Positions 1-6,858 of a stretch of DNA of 16,531 nucleotides are shown one piece after another. The DNA is from DAOTVS01 sp034436375 (GTDB lineage: Bacteria; Chloroflexota; Anaerolineae; SpSt-313), in the NCBI GenBank assembly GCA_034436375.1, contig DAOTVS010000178.1, forward strand, positions 1-16,531, written 5' to 3'. Numbering within the stretch: position 1 is the first letter of the stretch; the number at the start of each line of letters is the position of its first letter. A program made the position numbers and the translations under genes. The notes beneath the pieces were generated by a model, which saw only the letters and a list, made by a program, of their open reading frames with translations, ran no database searches and was not told where the DNA came from.

Positions 1-276
1 TTTGTGTCGGCCCTGAGCCAGCCCACTGCGGTGGCCATGTCTCAGGAGATGATGCCTCATCGCCTCAGCCTTGCCTCTGCCCTGACTATGGGCGTCAGCT
101 GGGTCATCGGCAGCCTGGGCGCGGCCCTCACCGGGATACTGGCCGACCACATCGGCATGCAACCCGCCCTCTTGCTTAACACCGTCCTGCCCCTCCTGGG
201 CATGGCCTGCATGCTGACCCTGTGGCGCATGGGCAAGCGGCAAGCGGCGCCGGCGCTCACGGGTCGTACCTTGTGA
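1..276 (+). CDS. MFS transporter, C-terminal fragment (5' end outside window)
   Basis: The reading frame is open from the first base, so the 91 residues seen are only the C-terminal part of a longer protein. They show two hydrophobic helices, about residues 27-48 and 53-75, joined by a short loop with LADHIGM, which resembles the conserved inter-helix loop of the major facilitator superfamily. The preceding segment PTAVAMSQEMMPHRLSLASAL resembles the stretch before helix 11 in fosmidomycin-resistance (Fsr)-like MFS exporters. The tail after the last helix is short, basic and polar, as expected for a cytoplasmic C-terminus. The family moves small molecules across the inner membrane by proton antiport; the substrate cannot be told from this fragment. 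The gene converges with the radical SAM gene on the other strand. Confidence 0.75.
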   Translation, partial: FVSALSQPTAVAMSQEMMPHRLSLASALTMGVSWVIGSLGAALTGILADHIGMQPALLLNTVLPLLGMACMLTLWRMGKRQAAPALTGRTL

Positions 277-302
277 CCACCTTTATGTGAGTGGCCAGAC
301 TT

Positions 303-383
303 GTAGTAAAGGAGAGGGGGGAACTGGATGTGCGTGAAGGACGCGTCCTTCACGCCATCCAGTTCCCCCCTCTCCTTTACTAC
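303..383. repeat. 81-base near-perfect palindrome between convergent genes
   Basis: Bases 303-330 are the exact reverse complement of 356-383 (28 bp). The interior 332-355 is itself a perfect 24-base palindrome centred on ACGCGT. The only unpaired base is T331, so the transcript could form a stem of about 40 bp with practically no loop. It fills most of the gap between the stop codons of the MFS gene (276) and the radical SAM gene (414). Neither flank carries a T-run, so it is not a canonical intrinsic terminator, though so strong a hairpin may still stop or protect both transcripts. Confidence 0.9.
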
Positions 384-413
384 GAACCGAGCAGGTTGCC
401 CGGCCCTGGGCTA

Positions 414-1901
414 TCACGACATGGAGCCTGCCTGGCTCTCGAAAACCGTCCGGAAGTGAAAGCCATAGATGGAAAGGGCGATGGCCAGCGGAAATACCTT
501 GGGGCGGCGGAACAGGGTCCAGAAGAAGAGCCTCCAGTACTGCGCCCGCTCAACACCCCGGATGCCCAGGTGATAGATTGAGCGCGCCAGCGCGGCGACA
601 TCGGTCAAGGAGATGGAGCGCTTGAACTGGCTGGGGTTGTACTCGCGCAGGAAAGTTTTCACCCGCTGGTAGTAAAAGTCCGGCGAGTAGATGGTTTTGA
701 CAATGCGATAGTAGCCCTGCAAGAGGGTATCTTTATCCATGCGCGGGATAAAGTTGAGGGCGCCTTCGGTATTATCGCCCGTACAATCGTGCAGCAGGCG
801 GCCTTCGCGCTGCATGCGCTCGTAGAGCCGCGTGCCGCGGGGCGCCTGCAGCACCCCAACCATGGCCGCGACAATGCCGCTCTTCTGGATGAAATCAATC
901 TGCCGCTGGAAGATCGAGGGCGTGTCAGAGTCAAAGCCGACAATAAAGCCGCCCTGCACCTGCAGGCCCGCCTTTTGCAGTTTCTTGACGCAGGACGTCA
1001 GGTCGCGACCGCGGTTCTGGCTCTTGCTGCACTCGGCCAGCGAATCCTCATCGGGCGTCTCGATGCCGATAAAGACGGTGTCAAAGCCAGCGTCGACCAT
1101 CGCTTTGACCAGCTCATCATCATCGGCCAGGTTGATCGAGACCTCGGTCTCGAAGCTAAAGCCTTTCTCGCGGGCGCCCCAGGCGCGCAGGGCGGGCAGA
1201 ATCTCATCCTTGAGCTGCCGGCGGTTGCCGATAAAGTTGTCATCGACGAAAAAGACCTCACTGCGCCAGCCCTGGGCGTAGAGGCTATCCAGCTCGGCAA
1301 TGATCTGGGCGGCCGTTTTGGTGCGGGGCTTGTGGCCGAAAAGGGCGGTGATGTTGCAAAAGTCGCAGTTAAAGGGGCAGCCTCGCGAGTATTGAATGGG
1401 CATGGAGGCATATTGGCGCAGATCGGCCAGATGCCACAGGGGCACCGGGGTCGTCTCGAGTGACGGGAACTCGGTGGTCGTATAGATGTGTTGGGCCTTG
1501 CCTGCGGCCAGGTCGCGCACGAAAAGGGGCAGGGTCAGCTCGGCCTCATTGAGCACCAGGTGGTCAACGTCGGGATACTTTTCCGGCTCGTCAGTAAAGA
1601 GGGGCCCACCGGCGATCATTGGCACGCCCACAGCCCGGCAGCGCTCGATGACCTGCTGGACCGACTGGCGCTGTATGATCATAGCGCTGATCATGACATA
1701 GTCGGCCCATTCCAGGTCGCGTTGAGTGAGGGGCGTGACATTCATATCGATCAGGCGCTTTTCCCATTCCTCCGGCAACATGGCGGCCACGGTCAGCAGG
1801 CCTAGGGGCGGAAAACTGGCTTTCTTGGACACGAACTTGAGCGCGTGCTTAAAGCTCCAAAAGGTATCGGGGAACTCGGGGTAGACCAATAATACTCTCA
1901 T
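414..1901 (-). CDS. B12-binding radical SAM protein (DUF4070-type)
   Basis: The 495-residue protein has an N-terminal cobalamin-binding-like Rossmann domain (about 1-145, starting MRVLLVYPEFP) and a radical SAM core with the cluster motif C175-x3-C179-x2-C182 in RGCPFNCDFC. The C-terminal part (about 360-495) resembles DUF4070 of the HpnR/HpnJ-like group. Such enzymes use a 4Fe-4S cluster, S-adenosylmethionine and often cobalamin to methylate or rearrange unactivated carbons, in some cases on hopanoids or other lipids. No DxHxxG motif is seen, which is usual for radical SAM B12 domains. I chose the start at 1901 because GGGAG lies about five bases upstream and the protein then begins at the domain edge; the frame stays open to 2042. 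It is the last gene of the minus-strand cluster. The substrate is unknown, and it is not the PFL-activase-like radical SAM partner normally found with MEMO proteins. Confidence 0.85.
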   Translation of the reverse strand: MRVLLVYPEFPDTFWSFKHALKFVSKKASFPPLGLLTVAAMLPEEWEKRLIDMNVTPLTQRDLEWADYVMISAMIIQRQSVQQVIERCRAVGVPMIAGGPLFTDEPEKYPDVDHLVLNEAELTLPLFVRDLAAGKAQHIYTTTEFPSLETTPVPLWHLADLRQYASMPIQYSRGCPFNCDFCNITALFGHKPRTKTAAQIIAELDSLYAQGWRSEVFFVDDNFIGNRRQLKDEILPALRAWGAREKGFSFETEVSINLADDDELVKAMVDAGFDTVFIGIETPDEDSLAECSKSQNRGRDLTSCVKKLQKAGLQVQGGFIVGFDSDTPSIFQRQIDFIQKSGIVAAMVGVLQAPRGTRLYERMQREGRLLHDCTGDNTEGALNFIPRMDKDTLLQGYYRIVKTIYSPDFYYQRVKTFLREYNPSQFKRSISLTDVAALARSIYHLGIRGVERAQYWRLFFWTLFRRPKVFPLAIALSIYGFHFRTVFESQAGSMS

Positions 1902-2017
1902 CGCACTCCCTCGCGCTTGAGTCTTCTGATGGCTGGCTGATGCCCTGAACGCCGGGCGGTCGGCCACGGCATGATGCATCTGCACATTGGACAGCCAGAG
2001 GGAGCAAGATGTTTCAG

Positions 2018-2050
2018 AGGGAGACTTGGTCTTGCAGGCCAAGTCTCCCT
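2018..2050. repeat. 12-bp hairpin after the flavin reductase-like gene
   Basis: Bases 2018-2029 (AGGGAGACTTGG) pair perfectly with 2039-2050 across a nine-base loop TCTTGCAGG. It sits four bases past the stop codon of the flavin reductase-like gene and about 120 bases before the radical SAM start. There is no T-run on the minus strand, so it may act as an RNA stabiliser or weak attenuator rather than a full terminator. Its stem and loop resemble those of the hairpin at 8941-8983. Confidence 0.75.
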
Positions 2051-2054
2051 ACTT

Positions 2055-2561
2055 CTATTCATGGCGGAAGGCGCCGGTTACGAGGCCGTAGTAAATGGTG
2101 TGCAGGTCGCCGTGCGGGTAACAGTTGCCCAGGAGCTTGCTATCGAGCGCCTCAGTCACCGGGTTGGTGAGGACGGTACGGCACTCTACGTGCAGGGCGG
2201 CCTCAGCGATAAAGGGGGCATCGATCGTCTGGCCCTTGGCGACCGTCCAGCCCTGCTCAGCGATCTTGTCTACATCCCGCCCCGATACGGCGCCGCAGCG
2301 CGCGACAGCCTTTTTGAAGCCGGCGGGCATCAGGTTGACGGTGAACACGCCGGCACGGTTGATCAGATCAAAGGTGTAGCGCGACGGACGCACCAGCACG
2401 GTGCAGATCGGCTGGCCCCATACCGTGCCAAAGAGCGCCCAGCCAATGGTCATCACATTGGCAGAGCGCACTGTGTCGGGCGTGACCAGGAGCAGCCCCG
2501 GCCCCAGGTTGGCGTTCAGTTCCTCGATCTGCGAGGCATATGCAACGGGTACGAGCTTCAT
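2055..2561 (-). CDS. Flavin reductase-like / flavoredoxin family protein
   Basis: The 168-residue protein matches the small flavin-reductase-like FMN-binding fold (split beta-barrel) of flavoredoxins. Supporting segments are NVMTIGWALFG (35-45), RPSRYTFDLI (58-67), FTVNL (73-77) and CGAVSGRDVDKI (89-100), the last being typical of the flavoredoxin branch. Members bind FMN and pass electrons between NAD(P)H or ferredoxin and small acceptors. The start at 2561 is set by a strong AAGGAGG seven bases upstream; the open frame runs back to 2609 without a better site. It lies 69 bases after the MEMO-family gene and is followed by a hairpin. An FMN protein downstream of an FMN riboswitch and a flavin importer makes functional sense, but its electron partner and substrate cannot be seen. 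Confidence 0.85.
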   Translation of the reverse strand: MKLVPVAYASQIEELNANLGPGLLLVTPDTVRSANVMTIGWALFGTVWGQPICTVLVRPSRYTFDLINRAGVFTVNLMPAGFKKAVARCGAVSGRDVDKIAEQGWTVAKGQTIDAPFIAEAALHVECRTVLTNPVTEALDSKLLGNCYPHGDLHTIYYGLVTGAFRHE

Positions 2562-2630
2562 AACAGTCCTCCTTCGCGCAAGAAGCGAACTTTCGGGGTC
2601 TCCTCTCACAAGTCGGGAGAGGCGCAGCTT

Positions 2631-3836
2631 TCAAAGCAGCGCGACGCCGCACACCGAAACGAACGAGTTCCCCTGGCCATCGGCGGGGAGCTGGGCATAG
2701 CCGGCCGGCTCGCCGCGCACCGGCTCCAACAGGCGCAGCGCCAGGTAAATGGGCGCCACGCCGCAGATGTGCCGCCGGTCACCTTCGGCCTTGATCTGAT
2801 GCAAGAAAGCGCCGGGTTGGCCGCGGGTGATGGCCGTGATGAGGCCGTTATCGGCGGCCTCGCCCTGGGCCCGCACGGCTGGGCCAGCCGGGATCCGATC
2901 GCCAAAGGCGGGGCCGGAATGGGCCAGGTCGCCGGCGGCCACGACCAGAGCCCGGCGCCCGGCCAGGCGCTGGCGCAGCGTCTCGACGATGGTGGTCAGC
3001 CCGGCATCACCAGCCGGGTCCTCTCCGCCGAAGAGAAAGCGGTGGAAGGCGCCGCAGAGGATGGGCACCAGCGCCACCGGGTTGCCGCGCCGGATGTGGT
3101 GCAGCCAGACGGCGGCTAGCTCGATAGAGTGCTCGTGGCGATGGTGGATCTCCTCCGCAAAGGCCGCCTCCTGCCCCAACACCTGCGCCAGGGCATCGAC
3201 CGTCTCGTGCTCGGTAGGCAGCACGCCAAAGGGCGTGGCGTAGCTCTGGTGGGTGAGGGTGAGCAGAGCTTGCTCAGCGGTGTGGTCGGTGCCCAGAATG
3301 ACCACGACCTCAGCTCGACGCGCCGTCGCCGCCACGCGCGACCACACCTCCGCATAGATGGCGCCGCCGCGGGCATAGTCGATATGCGGGCTGACCAGGC
3401 CGCGCGCCAGGAGGGGCATCTTGCCGGTGGGCGCTTGCGCCAGCCAGTTATCCAGCATAGCAGCCAGCTGGTTGGGATCGGCCGGGTAGCCGCTGCCAGC
3501 CAGCGCGGGCGTGCGGTAGGGGGCATTGCGATATTCCATCAGGGCGCGCGTGTAGGCCAGGCGCGCCGCATCGTTATCCAACAGCAGCGCCTCATCCAGG
3601 TCTTGCAGCAGAGCGGCCATCTGGTCAGGCGAGATATAGACTCCAGAACGCACCTGGAACGCGGCCCGCAGGCCATCGACGTCACGGGTACCGTCGCAAA
3701 GCGCGAGGAGCAGCCCCAGCGCCTGCGGGATGGCCACGGTCCGGTCGCTCAGACGCAGGGGATCACGCAACACGATCATTGGCCGACCATCGACCAGAGT
3801 CGGCTCGGGCTGCAAGGGGCGCAGTTTTGGATTCAT
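2631..3836 (-). CDS. amrB: MEMO-family protein (AmmeMemoRadiSam system protein B)
   Basis: The 401-residue protein has a MEMO domain from about residue 108 to the end. Landmarks in order are SGYPAD (115-120), VSPHIDY with H151, GTDHT with H185, HEHSIEL with H234/H236, C261, GDLAHSG with D303 and H306, and CGVAPI with C358. Human MEMO1 uses His, Asp and Cys residues in a pocket to bind copper or iron, and the fold is related to extradiol dioxygenases. The first 105 residues form an extra, predominantly helical domain with the segment LRDPLRLSDRTVAIPQ, seen in many bacterial AmmeMemoRadiSam B proteins. GGAAGG just upstream supports the start at 3836. The gene begins 12 bases after the ABC ATPase stop, so the two are probably co-transcribed. 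The usual partners, AMMECR1 (protein A) and the PFL-activase-like radical SAM protein, are not in this window. The reaction is unknown for the whole family. Confidence 0.88.
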   Translation of the reverse strand: MNPKLRPLQPEPTLVDGRPMIVLRDPLRLSDRTVAIPQALGLLLALCDGTRDVDGLRAAFQVRSGVYISPDQMAALLQDLDEALLLDNDAARLAYTRALMEYRNAPYRTPALAGSGYPADPNQLAAMLDNWLAQAPTGKMPLLARGLVSPHIDYARGGAIYAEVWSRVAATARRAEVVVILGTDHTAEQALLTLTHQSYATPFGVLPTEHETVDALAQVLGQEAAFAEEIHHRHEHSIELAAVWLHHIRRGNPVALVPILCGAFHRFLFGGEDPAGDAGLTTIVETLRQRLAGRRALVVAAGDLAHSGPAFGDRIPAGPAVRAQGEAADNGLITAITRGQPGAFLHQIKAEGDRRHICGVAPIYLALRLLEPVRGEPAGYAQLPADGQGNSFVSVCGVALL

Positions 3837-3848
3837 GGCCTTCCATTT

Positions 3849-4631
3849 CTAACCGTTGCGAATTGCCTCGCGCAGCTTGAGCGCCAGGCGCGCATGTTCG
3901 GGCGAGATGGGGCCATCCCAAGAGCGCGGCCGTGGCAAGCAAACAGGGGCCTCCAGGCTGACGTGCCCGGGCCGCGAGGTCAACGCCAGGATGCGGTCGC
4001 TCAGATAGATGGCCTCAGCGATGCTATGAGTCACCATGATCACCGTCTTGCCCTGCGTGCGCCAGATGCGCAGCAGCTCCTCGTTCATCTGCTCGCGCGT
4101 CAAGGCATCCAGCGAGCCAAAGGGCTCATCCAGGAGCAGAAGATCAGCCCCCTGCACCAGGGCGCGGGCGATGGCGACCCGTTGCTCCATTCCGCCGGAT
4201 AGCTTGCGCGGGTAAGAGTCGGCAAACTCTTCCAGCCCCACCAGGCGCAGCATATCGCGCGCCAGGGGCTCGGCCTGCCGACGCGGGACCCGGCTGATCT
4301 CCAGGGGCAGCATGACGTTGCCTAACGCCGTGCGCCAGGGCATCAGGTTTGCCTTCTGAAAGACATAGGCGACGCGCCGTTGCGAGGCAAAGGATGCTTT
4401 GCCGCCTGAGTACAGGGGTTCTCCTGCCAAGTATACGCAGCCGCGCGTGGGAGGCAAAAGCCCCCCCAGGATCGAGAGGAGCGTCGATTTGCCGCAGCCC
4501 GAAGGCCCCAGCAGACAGACAAACTCCCCTCGGCGTACGCTCAGGCTAACAGGGGCCAGCGCCTCCAGATCGCCGCCGTTGCCGGCGAAGGTCTTTTCGA
4601 CGTTATCGGCTCTCAGCAGGATTTCTTCCAT
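3849..4631 (-). CDS. ABC transporter ATPase, SsuB/TauB/ThiZ-like
   Basis: The 260-residue protein is a complete ABC nucleotide-binding subunit. Walker A is GPSGCGKS (42-49), the Q-loop is at Q92 (FQKANLMPW), the signature is LSGGMEQR (144-151), Walker B is LLLLDEP (164-170) and the H-loop is H202. The Q-loop context NLMPWRT is typical of the nitrate/sulfonate/taurine/pyrimidine importer branch, which matches the permease and binding protein encoded upstream. It most likely energises that importer from the cytoplasmic face. I chose ATG at 4631 because the conserved fold begins here and GGTGG lies about 12 bases upstream; the open frame continues to 4922 but upstream residues look non-coding and overlap a large palindrome. 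It is separated from the binding-protein gene by 372 bases, longer than usual for an importer operon, and may have its own promoter. Confidence 0.9.
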   Translation of the reverse strand: MEEILLRADNVEKTFAGNGGDLEALAPVSLSVRRGEFVCLLGPSGCGKSTLLSILGGLLPPTRGCVYLAGEPLYSGGKASFASQRRVAYVFQKANLMPWRTALGNVMLPLEISRVPRRQAEPLARDMLRLVGLEEFADSYPRKLSGGMEQRVAIARALVQGADLLLLDEPFGSLDALTREQMNEELLRIWRTQGKTVIMVTHSIAEAIYLSDRILALTSRPGHVSLEAPVCLPRPRSWDGPISPEHARLALKLREAIRNG

Positions 4632-4657
4632 AACATACTCATCCACCAATTGTGCAC

Positions 4658-4685
4658 ATTGTAGTGGCGACCTGGGTGCATCCAA
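4658..4685 (-). promoter_or_regulatory. Candidate sigma-70 promoter for the ATPase gene
   Basis: Reading the minus strand, TTGGAT (4685-4680) and TACAAT (4663-4658) are separated by 16 bases. TACAAT differs from the consensus -10 by one base. Transcription would start near 4650, about 20 bases before the ATPase start codon. This would let the ATPase, MEMO, flavin reductase-like and radical SAM genes be expressed apart from the riboswitch. The call rests on pattern only. Confidence 0.35.
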
Positions 4686-4784
4686 GATGCGCCAGCGAGT
4701 TCGCGGCCAGCAGGCTGCCGTCAGAGGCGCTCTGCCCTGGCAACCGGGCTTTACGCTTCGCGCTGCCCCGGTTCTGGGCCTTTT

Positions 4785-4842
4785 GGGGGTCAGGGCATGT
4801 CCGGCCGTCCCTGCGGGGACGGCCGGACATGCCCTGACCCCC
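4785..4842. repeat. 27-bp perfect inverted repeat inside the transporter cluster
   Basis: Bases 4785-4811 are the exact reverse complement of 4816-4842, with a four-base loop TGCG. The stem includes GGCATGTCCGGCCGTCCC. It lies between the binding-protein gene (ending 5004) and the ATPase gene (starting 4631). On the minus strand it is followed by AAAA rather than a T-run, so it is not a standard intrinsic terminator. It may be a copy of a genome-wide palindromic repeat or an mRNA processing or stability element that sets different levels for importer subunits. Confidence 0.9.
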
Positions 4843-4936
4843 TCTCCCAGGTTGAGGCCGGGCGGCAGCGTGGCGGAATAGCCGGCTGCAACCCGGGCGG
4901 CGGATACGGGTTCTGCACGCACCCGGTGACCCTGAT

Positions 4937-4978
4937 CGCTCGTCTCGGCGCCGCACAGGGGCAGCGCGGAGACGAGCG
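4937..4978. repeat. 10-bp stem-loop downstream of ribY
   Basis: Bases 4937-4946 (CGCTCGTCTC) pair perfectly with 4969-4978 across a 22-base GC-rich loop. It lies 26 bases after the ribY stop codon in the direction of ribY transcription. There is no T-run. With the 4785-4842 palindrome it makes two hairpins in the one long gap of the cluster. Confidence 0.6.
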
Positions 4979-4995
4979 GCTCAAGCCGCCGCTAC
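4976..4995 (-). repeat. Short repeat, copy 1 (second copy at 16400-16419)
   Basis: On the minus strand this reads GTAGCGGCGGCTTGAGCCGC and matches 17 of 20 bases with GTAGTGGCGGCTTAAGCCGG at 16400-16419 on the plus strand. Both copies are intergenic and each contains its own small inverted repeat around GGCTT-AAGCC. This pattern suggests a dispersed short intergenic repeat. A partial match, TTGTAGTGGCG, also occurs at 4659-4669. Confidence 0.55.
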
Positions 4996-5003
4996 GATAC
5001 GTA

Positions 5004-5984
5004 TCACTTGATGTACTCGTTTGTGTACAACGACTCCGGGTCGACCGGCGCCGCCAGCAGGTTGAGCTGGCGCAGCAGGTCCACTTCGCTCCGCCAGGAG
5101 GCTGGATCGCTCTTCCCCAGGGGCTCGCCCTGCCAGTATTTGATGCACGCGGTCAGCACAGCCCGCTGTAGCGCCTCGTTCTCGCCAGAGAGCGAGGGGA
5201 CCTCCTTCTTGGCGATGGCAAAAGCGGCATCCGGGTCGGCGATGGTGTCGCGCAGGCCATGCAAAAAGGCGCGCGTCATGCCCTGCACCAGCTCAGGGTG
5301 CTCTTTGATCGTCTGATCGTTGGTGATCAGGCCGTTGGAGGGCAGGTTGGTATAGGCATCGAGGTAGAGAACATTCAGTTGCTGCCCCGCCGCCTGGAGC
5401 TGCACGGGTTCGTTCATGACATAGCAGACGGCAGCATCGACACGCTTCTGCGTGAGGCTGGCGGCCTGAGTATAGCCGATGACCTGCAGGTTCACCTTAT
5501 CGGGCGCAATGCCGACTGCGTTGAGCAGGGCGCGCCAGCCGATGTAACTCGCACCCTCCAGAGCGGGGATGCCCACAGTGCGCCCCACCAGATCTGCGGG
5601 CTTGTTGATGCCCGACCCGGCCAGAGAGACGACGCATACCGGGAAGCGCTGGTACCAGTTCAGCACATAGCGCACCGGCAGGCCCTGCGCCCGCGCCAGG
5701 GCTACCTGATCGCCCGAGCCGATGACGAACTGGAGCTGGTTGGTGCCCAGGAGCTTGAGAAGATCGGTCTCCATGCCGTAATCAAAGGTGACATTGATCC
5801 CCTCCGCAGCAAAGTAGCCACGCTCCTTGGCCACATAGAGGGGCGTGAACTGGACATTGGGCACATAACCCATAGCCAGCTTGACCTGCGTCACCTGGGC
5901 GGCCGGCTTGGGTGTGGCGCAGCCAACCGCGACGAGGAGCAGGCAGAGCGATAGAATGCTGAAGAGCTTGAGATACCTGTGCAT
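5004..5984 (-). CDS. ribY: ABC substrate-binding lipoprotein, NMT1/THI5-like; predicted riboflavin-binding RibY
   Basis: The 326-residue protein begins with a signal peptide (basic MHRYLK, then a hydrophobic stretch 8-20) and a lipobox-like VAVGC with the lipid cysteine at C22, so it is probably tethered outside the membrane. The mature part is an NMT1/THI5-like periplasmic-binding fold: VKLAMGYVPNVQFTPLYVAK (34-53), RGYFAAEGINV (55-65), QFVIGSGDQ (85-93). This family binds thiamine pyrimidines, alkyl sulfonates and, in the RibXY systems of Chloroflexi, riboflavin. The FMN riboswitch in front of the operon makes riboflavin the best prediction. The start at 5984 has GGAGG eight bases upstream; an earlier in-frame start near 6011 would overlap the permease stop and spoil the signal peptide. 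The gene follows ribX after 23 bases. Ligand assignment is inferred from regulation, not from pocket residues. Confidence 0.82.
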   Translation of the reverse strand: MHRYLKLFSILSLCLLLVAVGCATPKPAAQVTQVKLAMGYVPNVQFTPLYVAKERGYFAAEGINVTFDYGMETDLLKLLGTNQLQFVIGSGDQVALARAQGLPVRYVLNWYQRFPVCVVSLAGSGINKPADLVGRTVGIPALEGASYIGWRALLNAVGIAPDKVNLQVIGYTQAASLTQKRVDAAVCYVMNEPVQLQAAGQQLNVLYLDAYTNLPSNGLITNDQTIKEHPELVQGMTRAFLHGLRDTIADPDAAFAIAKKEVPSLSGENEALQRAVLTACIKYWQGEPLGKSDPASWRSEVDLLRQLNLLAAPVDPESLYTNEYIK

Positions 5985-6007
5985 ACCACTTACCTCCAGA
6001 GTTTCCA

Positions 6008-6802
6008 TCAATCTTTTTGCCAGCGCAGCAGCGCCCGCTCGAGCGCCGTCATGAGCCCATAGAAGATGAGGGCGATGGCCATGAGCGTGGCGAGGGCGAC
6101 AAAGAGGAGGGGGGTATCGAAGAGCCCGCGCGCCAGGTTGACCATAAAGCCCAGCCCGCGGTCGGCGGCGACGAACTCACCCACCACGGCGCCGATAACC
6201 GATAGGGTGAGGCCGATCTTGAGGCCGCTCAGCAGCACGGGCAGGGCGGCCGGCAGCTCGAGCAGGGTGAAGACCTGCCAGGGCGAGGCATTCAGAGAGC
6301 GCATCAGATCATGCAGCCCCTTTTCCACCGAGCGGATGCCGACGATGGTGTTGACCAGCACCGGGAAAAAGAGGGTGAGCGCGCAGACAACGATCTTGGA
6401 GAGGTGCCCGGCCCCCAGCCAGATGACCAGGAGCGGCGCCAGGGCCACAATGGGCAACGCTTGCGAGGCGACCAGGTAGGGCAGCACGACCTGTTCGAGG
6501 GCGGGCGATTTGGCCAGCAGGTACCCGAGCACGACCGCGACCGAGAGGCCCAGGGCGAGCCCGCCAAAGATCTCGATCAGCGTGACTTGAGTATTGGCCC
6601 ACAGGGTGCCGTCGGCCACGACGCTGAGGAAGCGCTGCCACACCAGCCTGGGCCCCGGAAGGATGAAAGCGGGGTAAACCTGGCGCCAGTCCAGTAGCTG
6701 CCAGAGGCCCAGCAGCGCCGCAAAAGCGATCAATGCCGGCAGCTGCAGCGCAAAGCAGCCCGGCTTTCTTGCTCTGGTCGGTTTGAGAGTAGTCCCAGCC
6801 AT
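6008..6802 (-). CDS. ribX: ABC transporter permease, BPD_transp_1 family; predicted riboflavin permease RibX
   Basis: The 264-residue protein has about six hydrophobic helices, near 20-38, 73-96, 105-130, 136-156, 190-212 and 231-253. The EAA loop that contacts the ATPase is visible at 180-197 (LLELPAALPVLLSGLKIG), with the family's spaced E, P-A-A and final G residues. It belongs to the SsuC/TauC/ThiX-like binding-protein-dependent permease family. It is the first gene after the FMN riboswitch, and the ATG at 6802 comes only one or two bases after the T-run of the riboswitch terminator. No separate Shine-Dalgarno is present between terminator and start; the only purine-rich run, GGGG, lies in the 3' arm of the terminator stem. 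Riboflavin as substrate is inferred from the riboswitch and from the known RibXY arrangement in Chloroflexi. Confidence 0.85.
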   Translation of the reverse strand: MAGTTLKPTRARKPGCFALQLPALIAFAALLGLWQLLDWRQVYPAFILPGPRLVWQRFLSVVADGTLWANTQVTLIEIFGGLALGLSVAVVLGYLLAKSPALEQVVLPYLVASQALPIVALAPLLVIWLGAGHLSKIVVCALTLFFPVLVNTIVGIRSVEKGLHDLMRSLNASPWQVFTLLELPAALPVLLSGLKIGLTLSVIGAVVGEFVAADRGLGFMVNLARGLFDTPLLFVALATLMAIALIFYGLMTALERALLRWQKD

Positions 6803-6803
6803 A

Positions 6804-6836
6804 TAAAAAGCCCCGAAGTGCAGAATCCTTCGGGGC
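6804..6836 (-). terminator. Intrinsic terminator of the FMN riboswitch
   Basis: On the minus strand GCCCCGAAG (6836-6828) pairs with CTTCGGGGC (6818-6810) across a nine-base loop, directly followed by TTTTT (6809-6805). The upstream arm, GCCCCGAAGG (6836-6827), is also a perfect ten-base complement of CCUUCGGGGC at 7009-7000, the 5' strand of the aptamer P1 region. That offers a mutually exclusive antiterminator. FMN binding should fix P1, free the terminator arm and stop transcription before ribX. Confidence 0.9.
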
Positions 6837-6858
6837 GGACGAATCGCACAGCCTATCC

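Noticed and set aside
1971..3119. Long plus-strand open frame of 382 codons opposite the flavoredoxin and MEMO genes.
   Set aside because: Its translation has no recognisable domain, while the opposite strand encodes well-known families with good ribosome sites. It is an effect of high-GC codon bias.
4785..4842. Canonical intrinsic terminator for ribXY.
   Set aside because: The stem is perfect, but on the minus strand it is followed by AAAA rather than a T-run, so it is listed as an inverted repeat instead.
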